A stretch of 64,000 nt of DNA, taken from the NCBI RefSeq assembly GCF_000657795.2, contig NZ_JHEP02000018.1, positions 1 through 64,000 on the forward strand. The letters run 5' to 3'. Positions 1 through 11,552 of this stretch are shown here, one piece after another. The translations under genes and the position numbers were made by a program. The notes under the pieces are model-generated. The model was not told the DNA's origin. It ran no database searches and was given only the letters and a program-made list of their open reading frames with translations. The DNA is from Bordetella pseudohinzii (GTDB lineage: Bacteria > Pseudomonadota > Gammaproteobacteria > Burkholderiales > Burkholderiaceae_B). How positions within the stretch are numbered: the stretch's first letter is position 1; each line of letters starts with the position of its first letter.

Positions 1-357
1 CGCGGGCAGGGCGCGGGCCAGTCCGGCGCGGCCAAGCCGGCCGGCGCGCGCGGCGGCAAACGGGCCGCTGGCGGCCGCGGCAAACCCGCGGCGAATGCGG
101 CGGGCGGCGCGGCGGGCAAGCCCGCGGCCGGCAAGCCGGCGGGCGGCCGGTCGGCCAAACCGGCCGCGGCCGGTCCCAAGGCCGCCGGCAAGAATCCGGC
201 CCGCGCCAAGAACGCGGCCAAGCCGGCTGGCGGCAATAAATCGCGCCCGCGCCGTGGCGGCGAGGCCCGTGGCGACGACTGGCAGCCCAAGGGCGCCGCG
301 GCCCACGAATCCCGCCTGGGCTTTCTGGGCGGGCGCGGCGGACGCGGCGATCGTTGA
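1..357 (+). CDS. rluB: C-terminal tail of a 23S rRNA pseudouridine synthase (RluB-like), 5' end outside window
   Basis: The window opens inside a gene; 118 codons remain before the TGA at 355-357. The visible part is a low-complexity, basic tail of Ala, Gly, Lys, Pro and Arg, ending in a more ordinary stretch containing DDWQPKGAAAHESRLGF. Tails of this kind on RluB-type pseudouridine synthases are probably disordered RNA-binding extensions. No catalytic domain is visible. The identification rests on this ending and on the position just upstream of rimP-nusA-infB, where Bordetella-type genomes carry rluB. Another RNA-binding protein with a basic tail is possible. Confidence 0.5.
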   Translation, partial: RGQGAGQSGAAKPAGARGGKRAAGGRGKPAANAAGGAAGKPAAGKPAGGRSAKPAAAGPKAAGKNPARAKNAAKPAGGNKSRPRRGGEARGDDWQPKGAAAHESRLGFLGGRGGRGDR

Positions 358-788
358 CCGCCTGTGGGGCGCGAACCACCATTGCCGGTGGGGCGCGTCC
401 CTTTATCGCGTAAACCCTGGATGAATCAGGAAAATTTCCGGTTTATCTGGTAAAATCATTTGTTTCCTGGCGCGTCTTTACCGTAGTTGATCCGTGTTTG
501 CCCTTAACCTGCTTGCCCCTTGAGGTGGCTGAGCAAGGCCTGGGGCAACTGGCGTTTGCGGAGTCCCAACACTGGGATTTCGGCAAAAAGGCAATCGAAA
601 GAAAGACGAGCTACGCTATTGCACTCGGCCCTGGCCGGGAGTTGAGCCTGGCGGCGCCTGGCCGCGGGCAGTGGCGACAAAGGTCGCAGAGCGTTCGGTC
701 TGCTAGGCCGTTTCCGCATGGGCGGGGACAGAGCCGGCAGTCCGGGCAACACGGTGGGCTGGGCATGCAGCCCATTTTTTTTGAGCGT
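358..788 (+). promoter_or_regulatory. 431-bp leader region of the rimP-nusA-infB operon
   Basis: No convincing gene lies here, although the rimP frame stays open upstream to 498; that stretch has no family resemblance. The best -10-like hexamer is TAAAAT at 451-456, with no good -35 at normal spacing, so the promoter is uncertain. Beyond it the sequence is rich in short inverted repeats (for example CCTTG at 518-522 with CAAGG at 534-538). It ends in a terminator hairpin 6 bases before the rimP start. A long structured leader ending in a terminator matches the attenuated rimP leaders described in gammaproteobacteria. The placement is seen; the regulatory role is inferred. Confidence 0.55.
755..782 (+). 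terminator. Intrinsic terminator in the rimP leader (probable attenuator)
   Basis: TGGGCTG (755-761) pairs with CAGCCCA (768-774) around a 6-base loop and is followed at once by eight T residues (775-782). The rimP start codon is at 789, so this can only act as a premature terminator for the operon or as the 3' end of a short leader RNA. Confidence 0.7.
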
Positions 789-1268
789 ATGGCAGATTTA
801 TTCGCACTGACCGAAGAAGCGTTGGCGGGCATGGGCATCGAACTGGTCGATGTCGAACGTGCCGCGCTGGGCTTGCTGCGCGTGACCATAGACCGCGAGG
901 GAGGCGTTCGCATCGAAGATTGCGAACAGGTCTCCCGCCAATTGTCGCGCGTCTACGAGGTCGAGAACATCGATTACAAGCGTCTTGAAGTGGGCTCGCC
1001 CGGCGTTGACCGTCCCCTGCGTACCGAGGCGGAATTCCGCCGGTTCGCGGATGAGCGCGTCGAGATCAAGCTGCGCGAGGCGGTTGACGGGCGCAAAGTG
1101 TTTACCGGCATCCTGCGGCTGGCGGAACCATCTGCCGACGGCAAGACGGTGTTCGGTCTCGAATTTGAGGCAAAGAAGGACGATATTCAGGTACTGAGCT
1201 TCACGCTCGATGACATCGAGCGCGCCAAGCTGGATCCCGTTCTGGATTTCAAGGGCAAAAAGCGATGA
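789..1268 (+). CDS. rimP: Ribosome maturation factor RimP
   Basis: A 159-residue protein of normal RimP length, needed for maturation of the 30S subunit. The N-terminal part ([19 protein letters not shown], then a [17 protein letters not shown] stretch) and the central SPGVDRPLR motif are typical of the family. The start at 789 was chosen because similarity begins there. The only nearby Shine-Dalgarno-like bases are GAG at 783-785, overlapping the end of the attenuator T-run, so termination and translation initiation may be linked. The stop overlaps the nusA start (ATGA). First gene of the rimP-nusA-infB-rbfA-truB-typA block. Confidence 0.93.
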   Translation: MADLFALTEEALAGMGIELVDVERAALGLLRVTIDREGGVRIEDCEQVSRQLSRVYEVENIDYKRLEVGSPGVDRPLRTEAEFRRFADERVEIKLREAVDGRKVFTGILRLAEPSADGKTVFGLEFEAKKDDIQVLSFTLDDIERAKLDPVLDFKGKKR

Positions 1269-2743
1269 GTCGCGAAATTCTTCTGTTGGTCGACGCTCTG
1301 GCGCGTGAAAAGAACGTGACACGTGAAGTCGTGTTCGGGGCGCTGGAAAGCGCGCTGGCTTCGGCCATGAAAAAGCGTTTCAAGGAAGACGCCGATATCC
1401 GCGTCTCGATCGATCGTGAAACGGGCAGCCATGAAGGCTTCCGTCGCTGGCTCGTGGTGCCTGACGAGGCCGGCCTGCAGGAGCCGGACAAGCAGGAGCT
1501 GCTGTCGGATGCGCGCGAGATTTCGCCCGACCTCCAGGAAGGCGATTACATCGAAGAGCCGCTGGAGCCGGTCGAGTTCGGCCGCATCGGCGCGCAGGCC
1601 GCCAAGCAGGCCATCCTGCAGAAGATCCGCGATGCCGAGCGCGAACAGGTGCTCAATGACTTCCTCGACCGTGGCGAGACCATCATCTCGGGCACGATCA
1701 AGCGCATGGACAAGGGCGATTGCATCGTCGAGACGGGCAAGATCGAGGCCCGCCTGCCGCGCATCGAGATGATCCCCAAGGAAAACCTCCGGGTGGGCGA
1801 CCGTGTGCGCGCCTTCGTGCTGCGTGTCGATCACGCCGCCCGCGGCCAGCAGGTCATCCTGTCGCGCACTTCGCCCGAGTTCATCCGCCAGCTCTTCGAA
1901 AACGAAGTGCCCGAGATCGAGCAGGGCCTGCTCGAGATCAAGGCCGCCGCCCGCGACCCCGGCGTGCGCGCCAAGATCGCCGTGGTGGCCTACGACAAGC
2001 GCATCGACCCCATCGGCACCTGCGTGGGCATGCGCGGTTCGCGCGTGACCGCCGTGCGCAACGAGCTGGGCGGCGAGCAGGTCGACATCGTGCTGTGGTC
2101 GGAAGATCCGGCGCAGTTCGTGATCGGCGCGCTGGCCCCGGCCAATGTCGAGTCCATCGTGGTCGATGAAGACAAGCACGCCATGGATGTCGTGGTCGAC
2201 GAAGAAAACCTGCCCAAGGCCATCGGCGCCAAGGGCCAGAACGTGCGTCTGGCCTCCGAGCTGACCGGCTGGCAGATCAACATCATGACGCCGGAAGAAA
2301 GCCTCAACCGCCAGGAGAACGAGCGTGCTTCGCTGCGCGCCACCTTCATGGACAAGCTGGATGTGGACGAAGAAGTCGCCGACATCCTGATCGACGAGGG
2401 CTTTACCGGCCTGGAAGAAATCGCCTATGTCCCCATGCAGGAACTGCTGGAGATCGAGGCTTTTGACGAAGATACGATCAACGAGCTGCGCGCCCGCGCC
2501 CGCAATGCCCTGCTTACCGAGGCCATTGCCCAGGAAGAACGCCTGGAAACCGCGCAGGACCTGCTCGAACTGGAAGGCATGACGCCCGAACTGGCCGCCA
2601 AGCTGGCCGAGCGCAACGTGCACACGCGGGATGACCTGGCCGAACTGGCGACCGACGAGCTGGCCGAGATTGCCGGCATGGACGAGAAGCAGGCCAGCGA
2701 GCTGATCATGCGTGCGCGCGCCCACTGGTTCGACGAGGAATGA
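1265..2743 (+). CDS. nusA: Transcription termination/antitermination factor NusA
   Basis: 492 residues, the usual length for a proteobacterial NusA with the extra C-terminal repeats. The order is an N-terminal RNA-polymerase-binding domain (about 1-125), an S1 RNA-binding domain (about 135-200), two KH domains (about 200-345; [10 protein letters not shown] is the first KH loop and [12 protein letters not shown] the second) and two acidic helix-hairpin repeats rich in LLELEGM/LAEIAGM-type motifs up to the C terminus. The ATG overlaps the rimP stop in ATGA, so the two are translationally coupled. NusA binds elongating polymerase and modulates pausing, termination and rRNA antitermination. Since it shares a leader with an attenuator, autoregulation is plausible. 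Confidence 0.97.
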   Translation: MSREILLLVDALAREKNVTREVVFGALESALASAMKKRFKEDADIRVSIDRETGSHEGFRRWLVVPDEAGLQEPDKQELLSDAREISPDLQEGDYIEEPLEPVEFGRIGAQAAKQAILQKIRDAEREQVLNDFLDRGETIISGTIKRMDKGDCIVETGKIEARLPRIEMIPKENLRVGDRVRAFVLRVDHAARGQQVILSRTSPEFIRQLFENEVPEIEQGLLEIKAAARDPGVRAKIAVVAYDKRIDPIGTCVGMRGSRVTAVRNELGGEQVDIVLWSEDPAQFVIGALAPANVESIVVDEDKHAMDVVVDEENLPKAIGAKGQNVRLASELTGWQINIMTPEESLNRQENERASLRATFMDKLDVDEEVADILIDEGFTGLEEIAYVPMQELLEIEAFDEDTINELRARARNALLTEAIAQEERLETAQDLLELEGMTPELAAKLAERNVHTRDDLAELATDELAEIAGMDEKQASELIMRARAHWFDEE

Positions 2744-2819
2744 GCGCGCCGCTGCCTGGCGTTGCTGGACCGCCCCGCGTTGGAATTTGTAAATAGCTGC
2801 AGATAGGGAAGAGAGCCTA

Positions 2820-5800
2820 ATGTCGAGTAATACTGTCGCCCAGTTCGCTACCGAGCTGAAAATGCCTGCCAACGTGCTGCTGGAGCAGTTGCGTTCGGCT
2901 GGTGTTGACCTCAAATCGGTCGACGATGCCGTCACCGACAGCGACAAGGCGAAATTGCTCGACTCGCTGCGGCGCGCGCATGGGGCGACCGAAGGCAAGA
3001 AGATCACCCTCACGCGCCGCCAGACCTCCGAGATCCGCCAGGCGGACGCCACGGGGCGGTCGCGGACGATTCAGGTCGAAGTCCGTAAAAAGCGCGTCTT
3101 CGTCAAGCGCGATCCGGCCGAGCTGGCCGCGGAAGCCGCCGCCGATGCCAAGGCCGCCGCCGAACAGGCGGCCGCCGAGGCCGCGCAGGAGCCGGCCGAC
3201 GCGCCGGTGACGGCGCCCGAGACCGCTCCTGTGGCCGAGGCGCCGCAGCTTGCCGCTCAGGCCGAGGCGCCCAAGACTGAAGCGCCCAAGACCGAAGCTC
3301 CCGAGGCGGACAAGCCCGAGGAGGCCGCGGCGGCCGAACCGGCGCCGCCGGCGCCCGAGCCGCAGGCCGCCGAATCCAGCAAGACCCCGGCGGCAGATGC
3401 CGCCACCGAAACCCCGGCTCCGGCGGAAACGCCGGCGCCTGCTCCCGCGGTCAAGGCTGAAGCAGAGCCCCAGTCCGCCCAACCCGCGGCTTCCCGCAAG
3501 CAATCCACGGCACAGCCGGTCGAGCCCGAAGCCAAGAAAGAATCTGTCGCCGCGCCCACGACTCAAGAAGCCGGGCCTGAATCCGTTGTGCAAGCTCAAA
3601 CTGAAATAACTCCCAAGTCCTCGGCCCCGCTGGCCCAATCCGAATCCGCCCAGACCGCGCCCAAGGCCGACGCGGCGCGTCCGCAGGCCGTCGAGCGCCG
3701 CGTGGCCGCGCCCGCGGCCGCCGACCGCGCCCGCGAAGACGCGCGCCGCGCCGCGGAGGCCGAAGCGGCCGCCCTGCGCGAAATGCTCAACCGGCCGCGC
3801 AAGGTGCTGCGCGCTCCCGAGCCCGAGCAGGCGCCCGCCAGCAATACGGCCCTGTCCGGCACCCTGCATAAGCCGGCCGGCAAGAAAGACGCCGCTGGCG
3901 CGCCCAAGAAAGAGGGCGGCGCCAACAAGCCGGCTGTCGGCGCTGGCGGCAAGAAGACCATCAAGACGGCCGAGGTGTCCTCGACCTGGAGCGATGACGC
4001 TTCGCGCAAGAAGCCGGCCGACAAGGCGGCCGCCACGCCTGGCACCCGCGATGGCTGGCGTGCCGGCGGCAAGGGCGGCGGCAAGGGTGGCCGCGGCGGC
4101 CGCAATCAGCACAACGATCGCCGTCACGAGCCCGCGCCGCAGGAATTCATCGCGCGTGAAATCCACGTGCCGGAAACCATCTCCGTGGCCGATCTGGCGC
4201 ACAAGATGTCCGTCAAGGCCGCCGAGGTCATCAAGCAATTGATGAAGCTGGGCCAGATGGTCACCATCAACCAGGTGCTGGACCAGGAAACCGCGATGAT
4301 CGTCGTCGAGGAACTGGGCCACGTCGCGATCGCCGCCAAGCTGGACGATCCGGAAGCCTTCCTGGACGAAACCCCGGGCGCCGCCGAGGCCGAAGCCCTG
4401 CCGCGCGCGCCGGTCGTGACCGTCATGGGCCACGTCGACCACGGCAAGACCTCGCTGCTGGACTACATCCGCCGCGCCAAGGTCGCCGCGGGCGAAGCCG
4501 GCGGCATCACGCAGCACATCGGCGCCTATCACGTCGAAACCGATCGCGGCAGCGTGACCTTCCTGGATACCCCGGGCCACGAAGCCTTTACGGCCATGCG
4601 CGCCCGCGGCGCCAAGGCGACCGACATCGTGATCCTGGTCGTGGCCGCCGATGACGGCGTCATGCCGCAGACGCGCGAAGCCATCCACCATGCCAAGGCG
4701 GCCGGCGTGCCCCTGGTGGTGGCGGTCAACAAGATCGACAAGCCCGAAGCCAACCCGGACCGCGTCAAGCAGGAGCTGGTGGCCGAGGAAGTCGTGCCTG
4801 AAGAATACGGCGGCGACGTGCCCTTCGTGCCCGTGTCGGCCAAGACCGGCGCCGGCATCGACGAGCTGCTCGAAAACGTCCTGCTGCAGGCCGAGATCCT
4901 GGAGCTCAAGGCGCCGATCGATGCGCCCGCCAAGGGCCTGGTCATCGAAGCCCGCCTGGACAAGGGCCGTGGCCCGGTGGCCACCATCCTGGTGCAAAGC
5001 GGCACGCTCAAGCGTGGCGACGTCGTGCTGGCCGGAGCGAGCTTTGGCCGCGTGCGCGCCATGCTCGACGAGAACGGCAAGCAGATCCAGACCGCGGGTC
5101 CCTCGATTCCGGTCGAGATCCAGGGCCTGACCGAGGTGCCCGCCGCCGGCGACGAGCTGATTTCCCTGAGCGACGAGCGCAAGGCGCGCGAAATCGCCCT
5201 GTTCCGCCAAGGCAAGTTCCGCGACGTCAAGCTGGCTCGCCAGCAGGCCGCCAAGCTGGAGTCCATGTTCGACAACATGGGCGAAGGCACGCAGACCCTG
5301 CCGCTCATCGTCAAGACCGACGTGCAAGGTTCGCAGGAAGCCCTGGTGGCCGCGCTCACCAAGCTGTCGACCGACGAAGTGCGCGTGCAGGTGGTGCATG
5401 CCGCCGTGGGCGGCATCTCGGAAAGCGACGTCAATCTGGCGATCGCCTCCAATGCGGTGGTCATCGGCTTTAACGTCCGCGCCGACCAGAGCGCCAAGAA
5501 GCTGGCCGAAAACAACGGCATCGACCTGCGCTACTACAACATCATCTACGACGCCGTGGATGAGGTGAAGGCGGCCATGTCGGGCATGTTGGCGCCCGAG
5601 AAGAAAGAAGAGGTCATCGGCCAGGTCGAAGTGCGCGAGGTGTACACCATCTCCCGTATCGGCACGGTCGCCGGCTGCATGGTGCTCGACGGTGTGGTCC
5701 GCCGCGATTCCCAGGTCCGCCTGCTGCGCAACAACGTGGTCATCTGGACGGGGCAGCTCGATTCGCTGCGCCGCTTCAAGGACGACGTCAAGGAAGTCAA

Positions 5801-5903
5801 GTCGGGCTTCGATTGCGGCCTGACGCTGCGCGGCAGCAATGACCTGGAGGTGGGCGACCAGCTCGAAGTCTTTGAAATCAAGGAAATTGCGCGTACCCTG
5901 TAA
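2820..5903 (+). CDS. infB: Translation initiation factor IF-2
   Basis: 1027 residues, a long IF-2. The N-terminal IF2_N motif (about 1-60) is followed by a roughly 350-residue linker of Ala, Pro, Glu and Lys, including [18 protein letters not shown] tandem units, then a basic Gly-rich patch and a second IF2_N-like segment near 445-500. The GTPase domain carries GHVDHGKT at about 535, DTPGHEAF near 583 and NKID near 636, followed by domains II-IV ending [11 protein letters not shown]-2 loads fMet-tRNA on the 30S subunit and promotes subunit joining. Separated from nusA by 76 bases with an AGGGAAGAG Shine-Dalgarno region. Low sequence complexity is confined to the linker. Confidence 0.97.
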   Translation: MSSNTVAQFATELKMPANVLLEQLRSAGVDLKSVDDAVTDSDKAKLLDSLRRAHGATEGKKITLTRRQTSEIRQADATGRSRTIQVEVRKKRVFVKRDPAELAAEAAADAKAAAEQAAAEAAQEPADAPVTAPETAPVAEAPQLAAQAEAPKTEAPKTEAPEADKPEEAAAAEPAPPAPEPQAAESSKTPAADAATETPAPAETPAPAPAVKAEAEPQSAQPAASRKQSTAQPVEPEAKKESVAAPTTQEAGPESVVQAQTEITPKSSAPLAQSESAQTAPKADAARPQAVERRVAAPAAADRAREDARRAAEAEAAALREMLNRPRKVLRAPEPEQAPASNTALSGTLHKPAGKKDAAGAPKKEGGANKPAVGAGGKKTIKTAEVSSTWSDDASRKKPADKAAATPGTRDGWRAGGKGGGKGGRGGRNQHNDRRHEPAPQEFIAREIHVPETISVADLAHKMSVKAAEVIKQLMKLGQMVTINQVLDQETAMIVVEELGHVAIAAKLDDPEAFLDETPGAAEAEALPRAPVVTVMGHVDHGKTSLLDYIRRAKVAAGEAGGITQHIGAYHVETDRGSVTFLDTPGHEAFTAMRARGAKATDIVILVVAADDGVMPQTREAIHHAKAAGVPLVVAVNKIDKPEANPDRVKQELVAEEVVPEEYGGDVPFVPVSAKTGAGIDELLENVLLQAEILELKAPIDAPAKGLVIEARLDKGRGPVATILVQSGTLKRGDVVLAGASFGRVRAMLDENGKQIQTAGPSIPVEIQGLTEVPAAGDELISLSDERKAREIALFRQGKFRDVKLARQQAAKLESMFDNMGEGTQTLPLIVKTDVQGSQEALVAALTKLSTDEVRVQVVHAAVGGISESDVNLAIASNAVVIGFNVRADQSAKKLAENNGIDLRYYNIIYDAVDEVKAAMSGMLAPEKKEEVIGQVEVREVYTISRIGTVAGCMVLDGVVRRDSQVRLLRNNVVIWTGQLDSLRRFKDDVKEVKSGFDCGLTLRGSNDLEVGDQLEVFEIKEIARTL

Positions 5904-5933
5904 AAAACAGGGCCCCGCGCGGGTTGTTGTTAC

Positions 5934-6332
5934 ATGAGCCGTCATAAGTCTAAATCCATCCCCGGCCGCAATCTGCGGCTGGCCGAACAGATCCAGAAGG
6001 ATCTGGCCGGGATCATCCAGCGCGAGATCGACATGACCCGCGCTGGCCTGATCACGCTCTCCGGGGTGGAGCTGTCGGCCGACTACGCGCACGCCAAGGT
6101 GTTCTTCACGGTCTTGGGCGCCGAGCCCGAGACCGCCGCCGCCTTGCTGAACGAAAAGGCCGGCTGGCTGCATTCGCAGCTCTACAAGCTTTTGCATATC
6201 CATACGGTTCCCACGCTGCGTTTCGTTCACGATCCGCAGCTGGAGCGCGGCATCGAGATGTCGATGCTGATCGACCGCGCCAACCGCGGTCCGCAGTCGG
6301 GCGTCCCCGACGAGCCTGAAGACCAGTCCTGA
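5934..6332 (+). CDS. rbfA: 30S ribosome-binding factor RbfA
   Basis: 132 residues. The RbfA fold is recognisable from [21 protein letters not shown] at the N terminus, the [18 protein letters not shown] strand-helix region and the [20 protein letters not shown] ending, with a short acidic tail. It binds the 5' end of 16S rRNA during late 30S maturation and cold adaptation. It lies 30 bases after infB and 41 bases before truB in the standard order. The ATG at 5934 is the first in frame and gives full family length. Confidence 0.95.
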   Translation: MSRHKSKSIPGRNLRLAEQIQKDLAGIIQREIDMTRAGLITLSGVELSADYAHAKVFFTVLGAEPETAAALLNEKAGWLHSQLYKLLHIHTVPTLRFVHDPQLERGIEMSMLIDRANRGPQSGVPDEPEDQS

Positions 6333-6373
6333 TCGGGCTGTCGTCGCTTTTTTCTCTGTTTCGGATCTCGACG

Positions 6374-7108
6374 ATGGCTAAACGACGCGGGCAGCCGCTC
6401 GATGGTGTGTTGTTGCTGGACAAACCGGTGGGTTTGTCGAGCAATCACGCCTTGCAACGCGCCAAGCGCACGCTGGATGCGGCCAAGGCCGGCCATACCG
6501 GCACGCTGGACCCCTTCGCCACGGGCCTGCTCTTGTGCTGCATGGGCCGGGCGACCAAGATCTCCGGCGCCATGCTGGAGGCCGACAAGACCTACCGGGC
6601 CACCTTGCAGTTTGGCGAGGAGACCGATAGCGGCGACCTGACCGGCAATATCGTGGCGCGGGCCGAGCCCGGCTGGGATGGCGCCGACGAGGCGGCGCTG
6701 CGCGAAGTGCTGTCACGATTCCAGGGCAGCATCGAGCAGATCCCGCCGATGTATTCGGCGCTCAAGCGCGACGGCAAGCCGCTGTACGAGTATGCCCGCG
6801 CCGGCATCGAACTGGAACGCCCGCCTCGGCGGGTCACGATTTATCGCATCGAACTGCTGTCGTTTACAGGGCGCCAGGCGGAGATCGATGTGGCGTGCAG
6901 TAAAGGGACTTACATCCGCACCTTGGCCCAGGATATCGGGCGCGCGTTGGGGTGCTATGCCCACCTGGCGGCCTTGCGCCGCACCCAGGTCGGGCCGTTC
7001 TCCCTGGACCGCGCAATCACCCTGGATGCCCTGCAAGCGATGCCCGATCCCAAGGCGGCCTTGCTTGCGATCAATGAATTGCCGGCGGGTTTGCTGCCCG
7101 CCAACTGA
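6374..7108 (+). CDS. truB: tRNA pseudouridine(55) synthase TruB
   Basis: 244 residues. It makes pseudouridine 55 in the T-loop of tRNAs. The catalytic motif [14 protein letters not shown] places the nucleophilic Asp at residue 46. KPVGLSSN, the [16 protein letters not shown] segment and the late [13 protein letters not shown] motif are all present. The protein is shorter than the roughly 310-residue E. coli enzyme: the C-terminal PUA-type domain is reduced to a short tail after the VGPFSLD segment. That is a length difference, not a truncation with lost catalytic residues. It ends 16 bases before typA. Confidence 0.95.
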   Translation: MAKRRGQPLDGVLLLDKPVGLSSNHALQRAKRTLDAAKAGHTGTLDPFATGLLLCCMGRATKISGAMLEADKTYRATLQFGEETDSGDLTGNIVARAEPGWDGADEAALREVLSRFQGSIEQIPPMYSALKRDGKPLYEYARAGIELERPPRRVTIYRIELLSFTGRQAEIDVACSKGTYIRTLAQDIGRALGCYAHLAALRRTQVGPFSLDRAITLDALQAMPDPKAALLAINELPAGLLPAN

Positions 7109-7124
7109 ACTTAAAGGACCTGCT

Positions 7125-8945
<1,821 letters not shown>

Positions 8946-8978
8946 GCGCGCTCCGCGCGAGGGCCCAGTCCCCGAAGG

Positions 8979-9015
8979 CCCGGATCCGGCATCGCGCCGG
9001 GTCCGGGTTTTTTTT
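8979..9015 (+). terminator. Terminator after typA
   Basis: CCCGGA-T-CCGGC and GCCGG-G-TCCGGG form a long, nearly perfect stem around a small loop, followed by eight T residues (9008-9015). It closes the translation-factor operon on the plus strand. The next gene is on the other strand. Confidence 0.85.
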
Positions 9016-9064
9016 GCGGGCGCGCGGCGGCTCTCAGGCCGCGCTCAAGGGGAGGGAGCCTGGC

Positions 9065-10660
9065 TCAGGAAGGCTGGATCGGGCGGGCCTGATGTTCGGC
9101 CAGCGCCGCATCGCCCCAGGGCGACATGATTTCGGTGCAGCCCTGGTTGCCCCGGCCGTCGCGCAGCACGCCGCTGGGGCAGGCGTAGGCGAAGGGATAG
9201 ACGCCGCGCCGGGCCTGGGCATGCGGAAAGCGGCCGGCCAGGGCGGCCAGCGTCAGTTCGCCCAGGGCCGGGTCGACGATCAGGGTGTCGGTGCTGGCGT
9301 CGATGCGGGGATGATGAAAGGCCTCTTCCAGCGACATGCCGTAGTCCATCAGGAAGGACGTGAGCTGCAGCACGGCGGGCAGGATCTTGCGTCCGCCGGA
9401 GGCGCCCAGGGCGAACAGGCGCTCGTCCTGGCGGCCCACGACGGGGCAGATATTCATCAGGCAGCGCTTGCCCGGCGCCAGCGAATTGGGTTTGCCGGGC
9501 TCGGGGTCGAACCACATGATGCCGTTGTTCAGCAGCATGCCGGCCGAGGGCGCGACGACGTGCGAACCGAAGGCCGACAGCAGGGTCTGGGTGACCGCGC
9601 ACAGATTGCCGTGGCGGTCCACGATGCTGAAATGCGTGGTGCAGGCCGGCGAGCGCGGGTCCTCGTTGTCGCCCATGTTGCGGAAGCGCCACTGGTATTC
9701 GTCCAGCAGGACCTCGGCATAGCGCTCGAAGGCCTCCGGGCCGGGGCGGCCCTCGGGTCGCAGCAGGGTTTCGAGGCGGCCCAGGCAGCGGGCCAGGTTG
9801 GGGCCCGAGGTCATCTGGGGCGTGGCATAGACGGTGCCGCCCCGGTAGGGGATGGCCAGCGCATCGAGCCACTGGGCTTCATAGGATTGCAGATCGCTCA
9901 GGGCCAGGCGGCCGCCCAGGGCCTGGACGTCGGCGGCCAGCGCGCGGCCGATGTCGCCGCCATAGAGCGCCCGAGCGCCTTCATCGGCCAGCTGGCGCAG
10001 GGTCTGGGCCGCGCGCCGGAAGTCCAGCCGGTTGCTGGCCGTGGCCGTCCAGCCGCTGGCCTTGGGCCACCGGCCCTCGTCCAGGAAGAGGGCGGCGGCC
10101 GCGGGGTCGCGGGCCAGCCAGCGGGCCGAGCCGGCGATCATGAGCGTGGTGTACCAATCGATGAGCGGGCCTTCCTCGGCCAGGGTGATGGCGGCTTGCA
10201 GCGTATCGCGCCAGGGCAACCGGCCATAGGCCTGGTGCGCGGCGGCCATGCCGGCCACCGTGCCGGGCACGGCCACGGCGCTGGCGCCGCGGCAATTGCG
10301 GTCGTCCACCACGGCAGGCCAGGGAAAGAGATCGGCCGACACACTGCCATCGCCGGCCAGGGGATAGTCGGCCGGATCCAGGGCGGCGGGCGAACGCATG
10401 CCGAAATGCACCACCCGGGCCTGCTGCGTGTCGGCGCGATAGATGACCATGGCGCCGCCGCCCATGGGGCCGCTCATCCAGGGTTCGACCACGCCGGCGG
10501 CAAAAGACGTGGCCACGGCGGCGTCGACGGCGTCGCCTCCGGCGGCCAGGACGGCCGCGCCGGCCTCGGCGGCCTTGCGATGCTGGGCGGCGACGACACC
10601 GTCGGCGCTATGCAATACGACCTTGCGGGTGATCTGGGTGCTGGAAAAATTGTCGTGCAC
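9065..10660 (-). CDS. Gamma-glutamyltransferase family protein (Ntn hydrolase)
   Basis: 531 residues. The family nucleophile is recognisable at Thr341 in ACTTHFSIVD, where autocleavage would make large (1-340) and small (341-531) subunits. The following GNLCAVTQTLLSAFGSHVVAP and MLLNNGIMWFDP segments match the GGT core, as does the N-terminal GGDAVDAAVA / GGGAM region. No signal peptide is visible, unlike periplasmic E. coli GGT, so a cytoplasmic enzyme is likely. The family transfers or hydrolyses gamma-glutamyl groups (glutathione); some relatives act on other N-acyl substrates, and WFDP in place of the usual MDDF leaves specificity open. Divergent from the next gene by 35 bases. Confidence 0.85.
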   Translation of the reverse strand: MHDNFSSTQITRKVVLHSADGVVAAQHRKAAEAGAAVLAAGGDAVDAAVATSFAAGVVEPWMSGPMGGGAMVIYRADTQQARVVHFGMRSPAALDPADYPLAGDGSVSADLFPWPAVVDDRNCRGASAVAVPGTVAGMAAAHQAYGRLPWRDTLQAAITLAEEGPLIDWYTTLMIAGSARWLARDPAAAALFLDEGRWPKASGWTATASNRLDFRRAAQTLRQLADEGARALYGGDIGRALAADVQALGGRLALSDLQSYEAQWLDALAIPYRGGTVYATPQMTSGPNLARCLGRLETLLRPEGRPGPEAFERYAEVLLDEYQWRFRNMGDNEDPRSPACTTHFSIVDRHGNLCAVTQTLLSAFGSHVVAPSAGMLLNNGIMWFDPEPGKPNSLAPGKRCLMNICPVVGRQDERLFALGASGGRKILPAVLQLTSFLMDYGMSLEEAFHHPRIDASTDTLIVDPALGELTLAALAGRFPHAQARRGVYPFAYACPSGVLRDGRGNQGCTEIMSPWGDAALAEHQARPIQPS

Positions 10661-10695
10661 AATGGTCTCCTCCGGGCTATCGCTACAATGCCGCG

Positions 10696-11466
10696 ATGTC
10701 GCGACGCAATCAACCCTCCATGCTTGACCAGCCCTCCCTGTCGGAAGCCGACGGCATTCGCTACCTGCACTTCGGCAGCGAATGGATACAGGGCGCCATG
10801 CGCATCAAGAATCCGGCCGAACTGGTGCTCGAATACACCGCGCAGATGATGGCCTGGCTGCTGTTCCTGGAGCCGCCGCGCGAGCAATCCATCGGCCTGC
10901 TGGGGCTGGGCGCGGGTTCGCTTGCGCGCTTCTGCCTGAAACACACGCGCAGCTCCCTGGACGTGGTGGAGTGGAATCCCCAGGTGACCGCCGTCTGCCA
11001 GATGTTCTTCAAGCTGCCCACGCCCGCGCGTCTGGCCGTGCACCATGAGGATGCCGCCGTCTGGGTGGCCGATCCCTTGAACGCGGGACGCTGCCCGGTG
11101 CTGATGGTGGATCTCTACGACGCCAAGGCCGAAGGACCGGTGCGCGACAGCGTGGGCTTTTACCGCGATTGCCGCCGGGTCCTGGGCGAGGTCGGGGTGC
11201 TGGTGGTCAACCTTTTCGGCCGCCACGAGAGCTTTGGCCGCAACATCGACAACCTGTCCAAGGCCTTCGACGATCGCATCATTCTCCTGCCCGAAATCGA
11301 CGCGGGCAACCAGATCGTGCTGGCGTTTGCCGGCCCGCCGCTGGCGGTCACGCCCGCCGAGCTGCTGGCGCGGGCCGAGACGGTGGAGTCCCAGTACGGG
11401 CTGCCGGCCCGGCGCTGGGCCCGCTCGCTATCGCGCCATGCCGTCAATGGCACGCTTTATCTCTGA
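10696..11466 (+). CDS. Spermidine synthase-like methyltransferase-fold protein
   Basis: 256 residues. A Rossmann-like fold with LLGLGAGSLARF (the nucleotide/aminopropyl-donor glycine loop) at about 73-84, an acidic strand end in LDVVEWNP and a VLMVDLYD motif at the active-site strand, as in SpeE-type aminopropyltransferases. Proteins of this size often lack the full polyamine pocket, so the substrate is not established. A TACAAT -10-like hexamer lies at 10684-10689 without a good -35. Divergent from the GGT gene, sharing a very short control region. Confidence 0.7.
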   Translation: MSRRNQPSMLDQPSLSEADGIRYLHFGSEWIQGAMRIKNPAELVLEYTAQMMAWLLFLEPPREQSIGLLGLGAGSLARFCLKHTRSSLDVVEWNPQVTAVCQMFFKLPTPARLAVHHEDAAVWVADPLNAGRCPVLMVDLYDAKAEGPVRDSVGFYRDCRRVLGEVGVLVVNLFGRHESFGRNIDNLSKAFDDRIILLPEIDAGNQIVLAFAGPPLAVTPAELLARAETVESQYGLPARRWARSLSRHAVNGTLYL

Positions 11467-11513
11467 TTTTTAAGGGTTTCTCCCGGGGCAGACAGCGCTT
11501 CTGGGACGGTTTA

Positions 11514-11552
11514 CCATGGCTGTAATTATGAATTATGGATAGGCCATGGCTG
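11514..11552 (+). promoter_or_regulatory. Dyad and direct repeat at the start of the GntR gene (candidate operator)
   Basis: TAATT-N3-AATTA (11523-11535) is a perfect short dyad directly before the GntR start codon. It sits between two copies of CCATGGCTG (11514-11522 and 11544-11552), the second containing the start codon. GntR/FadR-type regulators usually bind short palindromes near their own promoter. Autoregulation is inferred. Confidence 0.4.

Noticed and set aside
498..788. An N-terminal extension of RimP from upstream GTG
   Set aside because: It would run through a terminator hairpin and gives no family similarity; the usual RimP length starts at 789.
3240..3480. Repeated units in infB as a mobile or CRISPR-like repeat
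   Set aside because: They are short in-frame Ala/Pro/Lys/Glu codon repeats of the IF-2 linker, common in the family.
2817..6230. A long open frame on the minus strand opposite infB and rbfA (over 1100 codons)
   Set aside because: It is the shadow of GC-rich codon use in real genes; the predicted protein is low-complexity and lacks family features.
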